A stretch of DNA of 64,000 bases from CAZAFL01 sp964484465 (GCA_964484465.1 CAZAFL010000001.1:62001-126000); one strand, 5' to 3'; counted from the first letter of the stretch, positions 1-9,541 are shown. Made by a program: numbers and translations. The notes: generated by a model not told the origin, from the letters alone.

Positions 1-1277
1 AGCAGGAACCCGGTTGGCGAAATAAGCTGTTCCGGCTCCCTGATGAGTCCGAATTTTTTCACCGCCGCGGCATATTGATGAAGCGTCCGGTTGCCATAAT
101 CTCCGTCGACCGCAGTAGCCAGACCTTCCACTAACCCCGTGTTGTAATGTATTCTGAGGACGGGCATACCAAATTCACCTGCGATGACATGGACAATCTC
201 ATGCTTTACAGTTTCTTCCCATGAATCCTTATTGAGATGGATTTCTTTCCGCCATGGCTTGGCAATATTGGTTGTGCCCGTTCCGATTGCGCGGCGTTTT
301 GACTCTGCACCAGGATAGATGTAGGAATCTATTTTCCCAGAATATCGCGTCTGCAATGCCGTTTCTACCTGGTGAAATCGAAACTCATGTTCCGCAGCAA
401 CCCGGCGGATCTCTTCCCGGGAAAATTCATTCGTTGAATAATGAACGGTGAAATGCGTTGTGCTGTAGACTGAAGTGAGAGATTGTTGAATAAAGCCGGT
501 GCTCGACTCAAACCCCAACGGATTTCGTTCAAACCATGCAATCATGAGAATGAGGGAACTTGCCAGTACAAACATATTTTCCAAATTAGGACGGAGAATA
601 TTTCTCATAGAAAGGGTTTTTTCAGTGAAGCGCCCGTTTACATTTGAATAACGGATGACAACACATGCGCTGAACAAAAAGAAAACAGCACCGACGAAAG
701 TGACCAGCCGAAAAAGAATCATCGTCGGTGAAATGATAAGCGTCTGATCGTACGAAAACCCCGGGAAAAAACCATAGATGAAGTTGTACGAATATATCTG
801 CGGTGTCGTGAAACCAATGTACAACGGATAGAAGAGGGTAACCATCACAATAAGAGTGTACGCAAGACGGAATCTATTGAAGATGATTCGGCACCAACCG
901 GCAAGAGCAGAACAAAATATGACAGTTATGCAAGGCAACAGGATGTAGTAGGAGAGTCCTTCGAAGTACGCACAATTTTTTATGAACGCCGCATTCACGG
1001 TAATTACGGTTAATGGAATGAGCAGCAGTGTAAAATGACCCGCGACGGATTGAACGATAGCGGATCTGTATTCTTTTTGGAATGTTGGCGAAAGTGAAAT
1101 AATGCGCTCGCTAAGGACGGAGAATGTCATGACAGGACAGATAATCGCAGCAACGAATGTCATTGCCGCAGAGAACTCGTACCCGAGATAATTGAAAAGA
1201 GGGAGTCGGCTTATAACGATGGAGGAGATGAGATAGACAAGAGCAGAAATGATGAAACGTTTCTGGATCAAACCCAT
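1..1277 (-). CDS. Membrane protein with C-terminal peptidase MA-like zinc-protease domain (partial, 3' end off the window)
   Basis: An open frame runs from an ATG at 1277 to the left edge without a stop (425 codons), so the C-terminus lies outside the window. The first ~270 residues are strongly hydrophobic, with about six membrane segments. A soluble part follows that holds the zinc-peptidase motif HEIVH (read from about 206-192) and a following GLVEGLA, where the Glu is in the usual third-ligand position of peptidase MA-like gluzincins. The start lies 15 bases after the murA stop, so the two are probably co-transcribed. Substrate unknown. It probably acts at the membrane with the protease domain outside. 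The coding call is firm from continuous reading; the family call rests on the HExxH plus EGLA pattern. Confidence 0.75.
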   Translation of the reverse strand, partial: MGLIQKRFIISALVYLISSIVISRLPLFNYLGYEFSAAMTFVAAIICPVMTFSVLSERIISLSPTFQKEYRSAIVQSVAGHFTLLLIPLTVITVNAAFIKNCAYFEGLSYYILLPCITVIFCSALAGWCRIIFNRFRLAYTLIVMVTLFYPLYIGFTTPQIYSYNFIYGFFPGFSYDQTLIISPTMILFRLVTFVGAVFFLFSACVVIRYSNVNGRFTEKTLSMRNILRPNLENMFVLASSLILMIAWFERNPLGFESSTGFIQQSLTSVYSTTHFTVHYSTNEFSREEIRRVAAEHEFRFHQVETALQTRYSGKIDSYIYPGAESKRRAIGTGTTNIAKPWRKEIHLNKDSWEETVKHEIVHVIAGEFGMPVLRIHYNTGLVEGLATAVDGDYGNRTLHQYAAAVKKFGLIREPEQLISPTGFL

Positions 1278-1292
1278 TGAATGCCTAATTCG

Positions 1293-2555
1293 TCAAAACT
1301 CTTTGCCGGAGGCGCGCCGGATATCGGCGCCGAGAGCATGCAATTTTTTCTCAATTTTTTCATACCCACGGTCGAGATGGTAAACGCGGAGCACTTCGGT
1401 TTTGCCTTCGGCGGCGAGGCCTGCGAGGACGAGGGAAGCTGATGCCCGTAAATCGGTCGACATCACTTTCGCACCCGTAAGTTGCCGGACCCCCCTGACG
1501 ATTGCTACATTTTTCTGAATTTCAATGTCCGCGCCAAGGCGGATAAGTTCCGGAACATGTTTGAACCGGTCAAAATAAATTTCATCGGTGACAACCGAAG
1601 CTCCGCGAGCAATCGACATTAAGGCAATCCATTGCGCCTGCATGTCGGTGGGAAAACCCGGATAGACTTCTGTTCTTGCGTCCACCGGCCTGATTAACTT
1701 TGGTGAAGAAATTTTTATCCAGTCCGCGCCTGTTTCAACTAAGGCGCCACATTTCCGTATTTTTGCAATCATCGAGGCGAGATGCTCGGGGTTACATTTT
1801 TCGATTTTTACTTTCCCGCCGGTTATCGCCGCGGCGATTAGCATTGTCCCCGTTTCAATCCGGTCTGGGATCATCGTTTCATCGACGGGATGGAGTGCAT
1901 CCACACCTTCTATCTCTAACTGCTTTGTGCCTATGCCACTGATATGCGCGCCCATTTTCGACAGAAATTCCGCAAGGGCGACAATCTCCGGCTCCATTGC
2001 TGCGTTCTGGAGTAATGTTGTTCCACGCGCAAGTACAGCCGCCATCAAAATATTTCCTGTAGCACCGACGCTCGAAACCTCAAATGTAAGCTTTGATGCT
2101 TTCAATCGCTTTGCCCTGGCGATGATATACCCTCTATCAACGTCAACCTGTGCCCCCAGTTTTCGTATCCCCTCAATATGAAAATTCACCGGCCGTGGGC
2201 CCCACGCGCATCCTCCCGGAAGGGAAACTTTCGCATGCCCATAGCGCGCAATCAGCGGGCCGAGCACATAAATCGACGCGCGCATTTTTTTGACGTGCTC
2301 GTACGGTGCTTCAAACCTGTTGACGCGAAACGTATTGAGCGAAAGAGTATGGCTGGTTCTATCGATGTCGACACCCATCGTCTGGAGAAGTTTCCCCATG
2401 GTTGTGATGTCGCGGAGCTCAGGCATGTTGTCGAACCGATACTTTCCGCTTGCGAGCAGGGTCGCCGGCATTAAGGCAAGCGCGGCATTCTTTGCACCGC
2501 TGATGGTAACCGTGCCGTTTAATTTTTTGCCGCCGTGTATAACGAATTTATCCAT
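1293..2555 (-). CDS. murA: UDP-N-acetylglucosamine 1-carboxyvinyltransferase
   Basis: Cytoplasmic enzyme of the first committed step of peptidoglycan synthesis: transfers enolpyruvate from PEP to UDP-GlcNAc. The 420-residue length is normal for the family. The substrate-binding Lys22-Asn23 (GAKNAAL) is present, and the active-site loop SLPGGCAWGPRPV carries Cys116, the residue alkylated by fosfomycin, so this is the Cys (fosfomycin-sensitive type) form. The C-terminal LRASASLVLAGLAA motif is also typical. A -33/-7 promoter lies about 20 bases upstream of the start. The membrane peptidase gene follows 15 bases downstream. Confidence 0.97.
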   Translation of the reverse strand: MDKFVIHGGKKLNGTVTISGAKNAALALMPATLLASGKYRFDNMPELRDITTMGKLLQTMGVDIDRTSHTLSLNTFRVNRFEAPYEHVKKMRASIYVLGPLIARYGHAKVSLPGGCAWGPRPVNFHIEGIRKLGAQVDVDRGYIIARAKRLKASKLTFEVSSVGATGNILMAAVLARGTTLLQNAAMEPEIVALAEFLSKMGAHISGIGTKQLEIEGVDALHPVDETMIPDRIETGTMLIAAAITGGKVKIEKCNPEHLASMIAKIRKCGALVETGADWIKISSPKLIRPVDARTEVYPGFPTDMQAQWIALMSIARGASVVTDEIYFDRFKHVPELIRLGADIEIQKNVAIVRGVRQLTGAKVMSTDLRASASLVLAGLAAEGKTEVLRVYHLDRGYEKIEKKLHALGADIRRASGKEF

Positions 2556-2577
2556 CGTACTCCAAAAATTTCCCCTG

Positions 2578-2608
2578 TCAAGATAACGGAAAAGGCCTAA
2601 AAATGCAA
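2578..2608 (-). promoter_or_regulatory. Putative -33/-7 promoter of murA
   Basis: On the minus strand TTG (complement of 2606-2608) is followed after 20 bases by TATCTTGA (2578-2585). This fits the Bacteroidota pattern TTTG-N19-TAnnTTTG, with a start of transcription about 20 bases before the murA ATG. Seen by eye only. Confidence 0.45.
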
Positions 2609-2735
2609 TGAAGCTTCGGCCTAGTCATTCTTGGAGGAAGAGAATGTCTGTTTTGATTTTTGCGAACCTTGTATCCCCAAATCCATTCTCTACAACGGCA
2701 GATTTGGTATACCAGAAATAACACGTGCCACGAGG

Positions 2736-4313
2736 TTACGAGTCAATCCGGTATCGAATGTGTGCCGACCCGATCAGGATGGCTGACAACCCGGCGTAAA
2801 GAAGATGGATCAGAAGCGTGTTGTGACCGTAGAATCCGACGAAATCGAATGCGGCGATGTCTTTGGCATTCATCGCAATATACCATAACATGAGAAATAC
2901 GCCGATAAAAGCTTTCTGACTTCCTGTGAGAATGGCTAATCCAACCGCTCCGCTGGCGACAAAAATAGACCCTATAAAAAGTGAAAGAGCCGTATTTGGT
3001 GCTGTGAAGAAGAATCGTGAGAGCGGTATGAACGTAAAGCAAAACGTGAGAACAAGGGTGGAAAGGAATTTCCATTGAACATAGTGCCGTTTCAGGTTCG
3101 GTGCTGTCAAGAGGAGATTCATCATTCCTGAAGCCCGGTCACGAACTGCAACATCGGCGAGAGATACCAGCAGCGCTATGACGACCGCCGGCACAACATT
3201 CGATTGCAATGTCTCATTCCTTACGCTTAACGAGAGAATCGCAAACACGGGTATCACAATTGTCAACCAGGGTGAGAGCAAAAGAGTCGTCGTCACGTCA
3301 GCGAACACAGCCTTAGCGAGTGACGGTGAAGTACTGCCCCTCACGCCGAGAGAAACAAGTGGCTGGAGAAAGCGTGTCACCGGTTTGAACATGATGTTCA
3401 CTCGTCGCAACAGGTTATTCTTACCGGATCGTCCCGAGAGTTTTATCCGTGCGGGATTGAACCTGTGAAACCATAATCGTGCAAGACCGAGCAGCATGGC
3501 GGACAACAGCAGTGACAATAAACGATTTCCAATGAGGCTCCAACTCCAGGGTATCCCGCTGAGGAGGATCGGCGGCTTCGATGCGTCGAACGCTGTTGAG
3601 CCGATCGACATCGAAGTCGTATGAAATTCCTCCCGCAGAAAGCCGATGATGGGAACAATGCCAACGACGTCAAAGGCAGCGACCCAGCCTGGCCCGACAT
3701 TGTTTTCGAGCAGCGCTGCAGGAAATCCGACAAGTGATGCCCACGAAAAGAAAAACAGAATATCTCCGAGGCGTCCGGACAGCGCAGGGAGGCTCTCAAA
3801 TGTCAGAGAGATGGCAGAAGTGAACGCTATGGCAGGTATAACGAGCCATGCATACAACGTTAGGAAAACAACTGGATCGAGAGTAGTTTCGCCGCGAATG
3901 AGAAACATTACCATCGAACTTAACATACATACAACGGCGATTGCTGCGAGATAAAGGAAATTTCCAAAAAACTTTCCTGTGAGATATTCGGTGCTGGTGA
4001 TAGGTGTTGCTGCGACGACGAATCCCGTCCGCGCGAGAATTTCTCTGCGAAGTGAGTTGCTGACAAGATAGTACCCGGTTAAGCTTAAGAGCAGAACGCA
4101 AAACATTCCTGTCCCGAGCGCTACAGCGGCGGATGTATACAATAGGCGCGCGTTCTCAACCTGAATGAGCGTTCTTCCCGTTGAAATATCGGGGATGATG
4201 AAATACACGCCGATTGCAACGACAAGCGTTATGACGACCGCCAACGTTTTTCGAAAACGAAGGAGAAGTTCGGTTCGAGTAATGGTAAGAATACGCCTCA
4301 GCAAATCATGCAT
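2736..4313 (-). CDS. ABC-2 type transporter permease
   Basis: A 525-residue integral membrane protein with about 12 predicted membrane segments in two halves separated by a basic cytoplasmic stretch (around residues 285-320). This is the layout of long ABC-2 permeases. It starts 3 bases after the stop of the ATPase gene at 4317-5174 and is plainly its partner. The N-terminus LLRRILTITRTELLLRFRK is the usual cytoplasmic amphipathic entry of ABC-2 proteins. Direction and substrate cannot be told; ABC-2 systems usually export. An ATG four bases downstream (4309) is out of frame and was not used. Confidence 0.85.
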   Translation of the reverse strand: MHDLLRRILTITRTELLLRFRKTLAVVITLVVAIGVYFIIPDISTGRTLIQVENARLLYTSAAVALGTGMFCVLLLSLTGYYLVSNSLRREILARTGFVVAATPITSTEYLTGKFFGNFLYLAAIAVVCMLSSMVMFLIRGETTLDPVVFLTLYAWLVIPAIAFTSAISLTFESLPALSGRLGDILFFFSWASLVGFPAALLENNVGPGWVAAFDVVGIVPIIGFLREEFHTTSMSIGSTAFDASKPPILLSGIPWSWSLIGNRLLSLLLSAMLLGLARLWFHRFNPARIKLSGRSGKNNLLRRVNIMFKPVTRFLQPLVSLGVRGSTSPSLAKAVFADVTTTLLLSPWLTIVIPVFAILSLSVRNETLQSNVVPAVVIALLVSLADVAVRDRASGMMNLLLTAPNLKRHYVQWKFLSTLVLTFCFTFIPLSRFFFTAPNTALSLFIGSIFVASGAVGLAILTGSQKAFIGVFLMLWYIAMNAKDIAAFDFVGFYGHNTLLIHLLYAGLSAILIGSAHIRYRIDS

Positions 4314-4316
4314 GCA

Positions 4317-5174
4317 TTACTTTTCGGAGTTGACCGCAAAGATAAACGCTTCTTCAAGATCCGGTTCGACATGAACGGCATTGTTGATTGGCTGTTCAGA
4401 ATGAACGATCCGGACATGCACACCGTCAGCACGCCGAACAGCACGGGATGTTTTGAATTGCCCCCGGACGGTTTCAAATTGTTCAGACGGGACGACTGCT
4501 TCCCATACGCTTCCCTGTGCCAAGTGCAGGAGCTGTTCCGGTGTGGCAAAGGCTATGAGCTGACCTTCATCCATGACCGCAATATGAGTTGCAACCGCTT
4601 CGACATCAGATACGATGTGCGTCGAAAGAACAACGAGCTTTCCTATGCCGATATCAGAAAGTATATTGCGGAACCTTACTCGTTCTTCCGGATCGAGGCC
4701 GGCAGTCGGCTCATCGACAATGACAATCGCAGGGTCGTTCACGAGCGCCTGTGCAATGCCGAGGCGCTGTTTCATTCCGCCGGAAAAAGACCCTGCAAGC
4801 CGATGCGCTTCACCATGGAGGTTCACAAGTTCCAGCAGTTCATCGATTTTGCGCATGTCATGTATGCCCTTGAGTGCGGCGATGTATGTCAGAAATTCAC
4901 GCGCAGTGAGATTATCGTACACGCCGAGATCCTGCGGCAAATAACCAAGATGTATTCGAATGGCTTCGGGAGACCGTGTAATATCCGTTCCCTCATAACG
5001 TATCAGGCCGGAGGTTGGCTGAGTGATTGTCGCAATCATCTGCATGAGGGTGGTTTTTCCGGCACCGTTCGGTCCGAGGAGACCTAACACTCCATGTTCC
5101 ATCGAAAGAGAAAAATCCCGTACTGCCACTACGCCGTTCTTGAACCGCTTTGTCACATTTTGAATATCAAGCAT
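4317..5174 (-). CDS. ABC transporter ATP-binding protein
   Basis: The 285-residue nucleotide-binding subunit of the ABC-2 system. It has Walker A GPNGAGKTT (34-42), the Q-loop region GYLPQ (77-81), signature SGGMKQR (131-137), Walker B AIVIVDEP (149-156) with catalytic Glu155, and the H-loop in LSTHIV. The first ~210 residues form the CcmA/DRA-type ATPase; the last ~75 form a small C-terminal extension common in ABC-2 exporter ATPases. It is first in a two-gene operon with the permease. A 259-codon open frame on the opposite strand (4308-5087) is an antisense shadow. Confidence 0.95.
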   Translation of the reverse strand: MLDIQNVTKRFKNGVVAVRDFSLSMEHGVLGLLGPNGAGKTTLMQMIATITQPTSGLIRYEGTDITRSPEAIRIHLGYLPQDLGVYDNLTAREFLTYIAALKGIHDMRKIDELLELVNLHGEAHRLAGSFSGGMKQRLGIAQALVNDPAIVIVDEPTAGLDPEERVRFRNILSDIGIGKLVVLSTHIVSDVEAVATHIAVMDEGQLIAFATPEQLLHLAQGSVWEAVVPSEQFETVRGQFKTSRAVRRADGVHVRIVHSEQPINNAVHVEPDLEEAFIFAVNSEK

Positions 5175-5272
5175 AAATTGTTCCGATAAGAATCTGATTA
5201 GATAATGATGAATCCGGCAGAGTTCAACTACAAGGTCGTAAAGATAGAGGCCTCCCTTCTTCCATCCCCGCG

Positions 5273-6175
5273 TTACTTTGTTGGCTTCTCCAGTTCTACG
5301 GGAAGGTCGTCTCGACCGCTCCAGTCCTCAAAGGATCCATCATAGAGGTGGACGTTGTAGCCGAGAAGTTTGGCGGCAATATAGTCTGCGCTGGCCGTTT
5401 GGCCGACGTGGCAATATGTGACGATTTCATCGCCCGGCATAACACCTGCGGATTGGAATTTTACCCTCAGCGAATCGAGAGGGAGATATTTATTGGATGT
5501 GTCAAAGAGGGTGGTAAAGTACACGTTGCGCGCTCCTGGAATACGCCCCGGTCGCGGGAAGCCGCCGCCATTGCCGTTGTAAAACTGAGGTGCACGAGCA
5601 TCCACGATTGAGACGCCGGGCTTATGCAGCCGCTCTTTAACGAAACTATAATCCACAATTGTTTCCGGTTTGAGTTTTGGTGTGAACGAGCCTCGAGCAT
5701 GCGGCAAGGAAGTTGTGCTAACCGGGCGTTTCTCATTCTTCCAAACATCAAAACCGCCATCGAGAATAGAGGTTCGGTCGCTCATGCCGAGATATTCAAG
5801 CGTTGCATAGACTCGCGCTGTGGGGCTTACATTTCCGTTGACGCAACAAAGAATAATTCTGGATGAATTCGAAATCCCGAGACCTTCGAGCAAGGTATCA
5901 AGATGCTCGACAGAGGGAAGCTCAAAGCTCAATTCAGATGTCGGGGATGCAATAGAGGATATCCAAAGAAAACGCGCACCGGGAATGTGTCCACGATGAT
6001 AGTCCCGGATGCTTTGGGAGACCTGCAGAATGACCAGGTCGGCGTCATTTATATGTTCTGCAAGCCAGGAAGTGGTCACAAGAACTGGAGCCTTGCTCTC
6101 TCCTGCAAACATGAGGTTATTCAGGAGAATAAAGGTGAAGAGTATGAAGAACAAACGAACGGTCCATGGTTTCAT
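5273..6175 (-). CDS. Exported tandem-rhodanese sulfurtransferase
   Basis: A 300-residue protein with a signal peptide (residues 1-25, hydrophobic RLFFILFTFILLNNLMF) and two rhodanese domains (about 35-155 and 170-298), as in thiosulfate/3-mercaptopyruvate sulfurtransferases. The second domain carries the active-site loop CHVGQTA with Cys255, which would hold the persulfide. The first domain, normally inactive, has CCVNGNVSPTA at the matching place, so it too keeps Cys residues. Likely periplasmic sulfane-sulfur transfer. CHVGQTA differs from the CGSGVTA of mercaptopyruvate enzymes, so the donor is probably thiosulfate, but this is inference. It lies in the same orientation as the ABC operon but 98 bases away. 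Confidence 0.9.
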   Translation of the reverse strand: MKPWTVRLFFILFTFILLNNLMFAGESKAPVLVTTSWLAEHINDADLVILQVSQSIRDYHRGHIPGARFLWISSIASPTSELSFELPSVEHLDTLLEGLGISNSSRIILCCVNGNVSPTARVYATLEYLGMSDRTSILDGGFDVWKNEKRPVSTTSLPHARGSFTPKLKPETIVDYSFVKERLHKPGVSIVDARAPQFYNGNGGGFPRPGRIPGARNVYFTTLFDTSNKYLPLDSLRVKFQSAGVMPGDEIVTYCHVGQTASADYIAAKLLGYNVHLYDGSFEDWSGRDDLPVELEKPTK

Positions 6176-6364
6176 TGAAGAATCCTCAATATTATTATCA
6201 ATATAAAAAGAGAGTTATGTGGTGTTACGGAAAGGAGATGGTGAAGTTACGGCTATTTTTTGATAGAAAAAAGCCGCTCCTTCAGGCACAGCGTCACAAA
6301 CTGAGAGAGCGGCTATTACGCTTACGCATAAATGGAAAATCAAGAGAGCCAGCGAAGTTGCTAC

Positions 6365-6787
6365 TTATTTTCGGGTCGATCGGGAGGAAGTTTTGCTTCT
6401 CGAGCCCCTTTTTGCAGAGTTGCTTCGTGGCATTGCATTCTTAACAAGACCGACAACGTTTCCTTCCGGGTCGGCGAATTGTGCGTACGTTACCATGTTC
6501 GGGATCTCCGTAACCGGAACGACCACTTTACCACCGAGTCGTACGACATTATCGAGATATTTCTGAGGGTCATTCACTCCAATATAGAAGGTTACATATG
6601 GTGAGGTTTTTCCGTCAACCTGACCGATTCCCCCCTGGATGCTCTCCTTCACTCCGGTGTTTACCAGACCATACTTCATCGGGTTGTTGTCGTCAATCTT
6701 CCACCCGAACAATGTTTTGTAAAATTCTATCGCGCGTTTCCCGTTGCGCGACATGACTTCAAAGTGAACAATGGGTGTGCCGGGCAT
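6365..6787 (-). CDS. VOC (glyoxalase/bleomycin-resistance fold) family protein
   Basis: A 140-residue protein whose first ~117 residues are a single VOC domain: PIVHFEVMSRNGKRAIEFYK at the N-terminus and FADPEGNVVGL at the end of the fold. It belongs to the group close to lactoylglutathione-lyase-like proteins of unknown substrate. The last ~23 residues are a Ser/Arg/Lys-rich tail, unusual for the family and possibly nucleic-acid or membrane-surface binding. A good ribosome binding site (GAAAGGAG, 7 bases before the ATG) supports the start. Confidence 0.85.
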   Translation of the reverse strand: MPGTPIVHFEVMSRNGKRAIEFYKTLFGWKIDDNNPMKYGLVNTGVKESIQGGIGQVDGKTSPYVTFYIGVNDPQKYLDNVVRLGGKVVVPVTEIPNMVTYAQFADPEGNVVGLVKNAMPRSNSAKRGSRSKTSSRSTRK

Positions 6788-7161
6788 AAAGCAACTCCTT
6801 TCTGGAAAATTTTTTGATTAGTGAACTAAATGATTCGGGATAAGTTAACCCTATGTAATATACGGTTGGAACATCTGAATGTTAGACTTCTGAGGCTCTA
6901 ACCGAGCCGTCCCGGCCGTCGTTCCTTACAGAACATAAGCAATTCGTTGCGCGTTCCAAAACGTACCAAAAGAAGAAATGAGCTATTGTCACAAGGTAGT
7001 GACTCTATAACATGGTTTCCCGGCTAAAGATTACGAACGGGCGCAACCACCAGGTGAGAATTATGTTATCCAGAACACGAAATATTTGACTCTCGTTGCA
7101 AAAATATGTTAATTTATGTGCTTTTACAAGAGTTTAATCATTTGCAGAAGGAAGACAAGAC
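6788..7161. promoter_or_regulatory. Divergent intergenic region (VOC gene / pyrimidine cluster) with putative operator and promoter
   Basis: 374 bases without a gene between divergent transcription units. It holds a small inverted repeat GTCAC-N6-GTGAC at 6988-7003 (possible operator). A promoter-like pair TTTG (7085-7088) - N21 - TAATTTAT (7110-7117) sits about 45 bases before the nitrilase ATG, and AAGGA lies just before that ATG. Nothing else recognisable. Confidence 0.35.
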
Positions 7162-8037
7162 ATGCCGCGAACAGTACGGGGAGGGCTCATCCAGACAACT
7201 CTTGCCGGATCGACTGAGCAGCCCATCGAAACCATCAAAAAAGCGATGATAGAAAAACATGTTAAGATGATTGACCAGGCTGCAAAGAAGGGCGTGCAGA
7301 TTCTCTGCATGCAGGAGCTCTTTTATGGGCCTTATTTCTGTGCCGAGCAGAAGAAAAAATGGTACGCATTGGTTGAGCGCATACCTGATGGTCCTACGAC
7401 AAAGCTGATGCAAAAACTGGCAAAGAAGCATTCTATGGTTATTGTTGTCCCGATGTATGAAGAAGAGATGCCGGGTGTATACTACAATACTGCTGCAGTA
7501 ATCGATGCAGATGGAAAATATTTGGGTAAATACCGGAAGCACCATATTCCACAGGTTGAACCGGGATTCTGGGAAAAATTTTATTTTAAACCAGGTAACC
7601 TCGGTTTTCCGATTTTCAAGACAGCGTACGCAGATGTTGGTGTCTATATTTGTTATGACCGACATTTCCCCGAGGGTGCCCGCATACTCGGTTTGAACGG
7701 CGCGGAGGTTGTATTCAATCCGTCGGCAACGGTGGCAGGACTCTCCGAGTATCTATGGAAGCTTGAACAACCGGCACACGCAGTCGCGAACGGTTACTTT
7801 GTCGGAGCTATCAACCGTGTCGGTTACGAGGCGCCGTGGAACATTGGCGAATTCTACGGACAGAGCTATTTCTGTAACCCACGTGGAAAAATCCTCGCCG
7901 AAGCCCCCCGGGATAAGGATTTCTTGGTCGTTGCCGATTTAAACCTTGATGAGATTCAGGAAGTGCGGGATATCTGGCAGTTCTTCAGAGACAGACGGCC
8001 GGAGGAGTATGGGGCGATTTCGGCAGTAGAGAAATGA
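7162..8037 (+). CDS. Nitrilase-superfamily amidohydrolase, likely beta-ureidopropionase
   Basis: A 291-residue carbon-nitrogen hydrolase with the full catalytic set: Glu52 (CMQELFYGPYFC), Lys126 (KYRKHHIP) and Cys164 (YICYDRHFPEGAR). These match the N-carbamoyl-beta-alanine / N-carbamoylputrescine amidase branch. Placed at the head of a cluster with PreT, PreA and dihydropyrimidinase, it most likely cleaves N-carbamoyl-beta-alanine (or N-carbamoyl-beta-aminoisobutyrate) to the beta-amino acid, CO2 and ammonia: step three of reductive pyrimidine breakdown. The family is established from motifs; the exact substrate is inferred from context. Cytoplasmic, no signal peptide. Confidence 0.9.
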   Translation: MPRTVRGGLIQTTLAGSTEQPIETIKKAMIEKHVKMIDQAAKKGVQILCMQELFYGPYFCAEQKKKWYALVERIPDGPTTKLMQKLAKKHSMVIVVPMYEEEMPGVYYNTAAVIDADGKYLGKYRKHHIPQVEPGFWEKFYFKPGNLGFPIFKTAYADVGVYICYDRHFPEGARILGLNGAEVVFNPSATVAGLSEYLWKLEQPAHAVANGYFVGAINRVGYEAPWNIGEFYGQSYFCNPRGKILAEAPRDKDFLVVADLNLDEIQEVRDIWQFFRDRRPEEYGAISAVEK

Positions 8038-8160
8038 TGGTTCGATTGGGTACTGAAAAGAATGAATTTCGGTTGCTGAAGACCCTGAACATAAAACATG
8101 AAACCGGAAACATAAAGGTTAAGAATTTTTTCATAGATACACACATCCTCTATTATTGCA

Positions 8161-9507
8161 ATGAGCCATTCTGATTTGCACTCTCTTTCTGTTTCAGAAA
8201 TAACCGCCGGATTGACCTACCGTACATGGGCGTACCAAAAAAACTGGAAACCGATTCATATCGTCGATGCTGAAGGCTGTTATTTTGTTGATGCTTCCGG
8301 GAAGAAATACCTCGATTTTTCTTCGCAGCTTATGTGTGTCACCCTCGGGCACAAGAACAAAGCAGTTATCAAGGCGATTGAGGATCAGGCGAGAAAGCTT
8401 CCTTATATCGCTCCCGGCTTTGCCACTGATGTGAGGGCGGAACTTTCCAAGCTTCTTGTGGAAGTTCTCCCGAAGGGTCTTGAGAAATATTTTTTTGCCA
8501 CCTCCGGCACCGAAGCGAATGAGGCTGCATTCAAGATCGCAAGGATGTATACGGGAAAAACTAAAATTATCGCACGATACCGCTCATATCATGGCTCTAC
8601 AATGGGGTCGATAGCCGCAACGAGTGACCCGCGTCGGTGGGCGATGGAACCCGCGGGAAAGATTCCGGGCGTCATTTTTGCACCGGAAGTAAACTGCTAT
8701 CGCTGTCCCCTCAATCACCATTATCCTGAATGTGAAGTTGCGTGTGTAGAGTATATCAATCACATGATTGAAAATGAAAGCGATGTTGCCGCGGTTATTA
8801 TTGAGCCTGTTGTGGGCACGAACGGGGTCCTCATTCCTCCAAAAGAATACATGCCGCGCCTGCGGCAGATTTGCGATAAGCACAATGTACTTCTGATTGC
8901 TGACGAAGTGATGAGCGGATGGGGAAGAACAGGCAAGTGGTTTGCTGTCGACAACTGGAATGTTATTCCCGATATTCTTACAACTGCGAAAGGTGTTACA
9001 ACAGCATACGTTCCACTTGGCATTTGTGCGACGTCGAAAAAAATTGGCGATTTTTTTGACGACCACTATTTCTCTCATGGTCACACCTACGAAGCCCATC
9101 CTTTAACGCTCGCTCCTGCAATTGCTGCCATTCAGGAATACAAGCGGCTCGGCTTGATCGACCGTGCAAACCAGGTAGGAGCATACATGGGGGAGAAATT
9201 ACAGGAACTGAAGATAAAACACCAGTCTGTTGGTGAAGTCCGCGGGATAGGGTTATTCTGGGCTGTTGACCTGGTGAAAAATCAGCGTACGAAAGAACCG
9301 TTCAATACATATCAGGATAAAGTCACCGGTGTTCCGCTTCTTGTCGATAAAGTATCCGGCGAAATGATGAAAAATGGAGTATTCATTCAGGCGTGGGTCA
9401 GTCATTTTGTTATTGCTCCGCCGTTGATTATAACGAATGAAGAAATCGATATTGGGATCAAGGCGCTCGATACCGCTTTGTCAATTGCTGATGCTGCATC
9501 TACATAA
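8161..9507 (+). CDS. Class III aminotransferase, likely beta-alanine (omega-amino acid) transaminase
   Basis: A 448-residue PLP enzyme of fold type I, class III. It shows SGTEANEAAFKIAR (PLP phosphate site), ADEVMSGWGRTG with Asp248 to the pyridine nitrogen, and the Schiff-base Lys277 in TTAKGVTTAYVPLG. In this cluster it would convert beta-alanine or beta-aminoisobutyrate to malonate or methylmalonate semialdehyde, with pyruvate or another oxoacid as acceptor. The sequence also resembles taurine-pyruvate transaminases, so the donor is not certain. It follows the nitrilase gene by 123 bases; the two downstream aldehyde dehydrogenases fit its product. Confidence 0.88.
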   Translation: MSHSDLHSLSVSEITAGLTYRTWAYQKNWKPIHIVDAEGCYFVDASGKKYLDFSSQLMCVTLGHKNKAVIKAIEDQARKLPYIAPGFATDVRAELSKLLVEVLPKGLEKYFFATSGTEANEAAFKIARMYTGKTKIIARYRSYHGSTMGSIAATSDPRRWAMEPAGKIPGVIFAPEVNCYRCPLNHHYPECEVACVEYINHMIENESDVAAVIIEPVVGTNGVLIPPKEYMPRLRQICDKHNVLLIADEVMSGWGRTGKWFAVDNWNVIPDILTTAKGVTTAYVPLGICATSKKIGDFFDDHYFSHGHTYEAHPLTLAPAIAAIQEYKRLGLIDRANQVGAYMGEKLQELKIKHQSVGEVRGIGLFWAVDLVKNQRTKEPFNTYQDKVTGVPLLVDKVSGEMMKNGVFIQAWVSHFVIAPPLIITNEEIDIGIKALDTALSIADAAST

Positions 9508-9541
9508 TAATTAACCGTTTTCTCACAACTTGAGGGGTCCA

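Noticed and set aside
4308..5087. 259-codon open frame on the plus strand across the ABC ATPase gene
   Set aside because: Exactly antisense to a gene with all ABC ATPase motifs; no family features, so a shadow of codon bias.
6166..6604. Plus-strand frames between the rhodanese and VOC genes
   Set aside because: They overlap the VOC gene antisense and show no motif or ribosome site.
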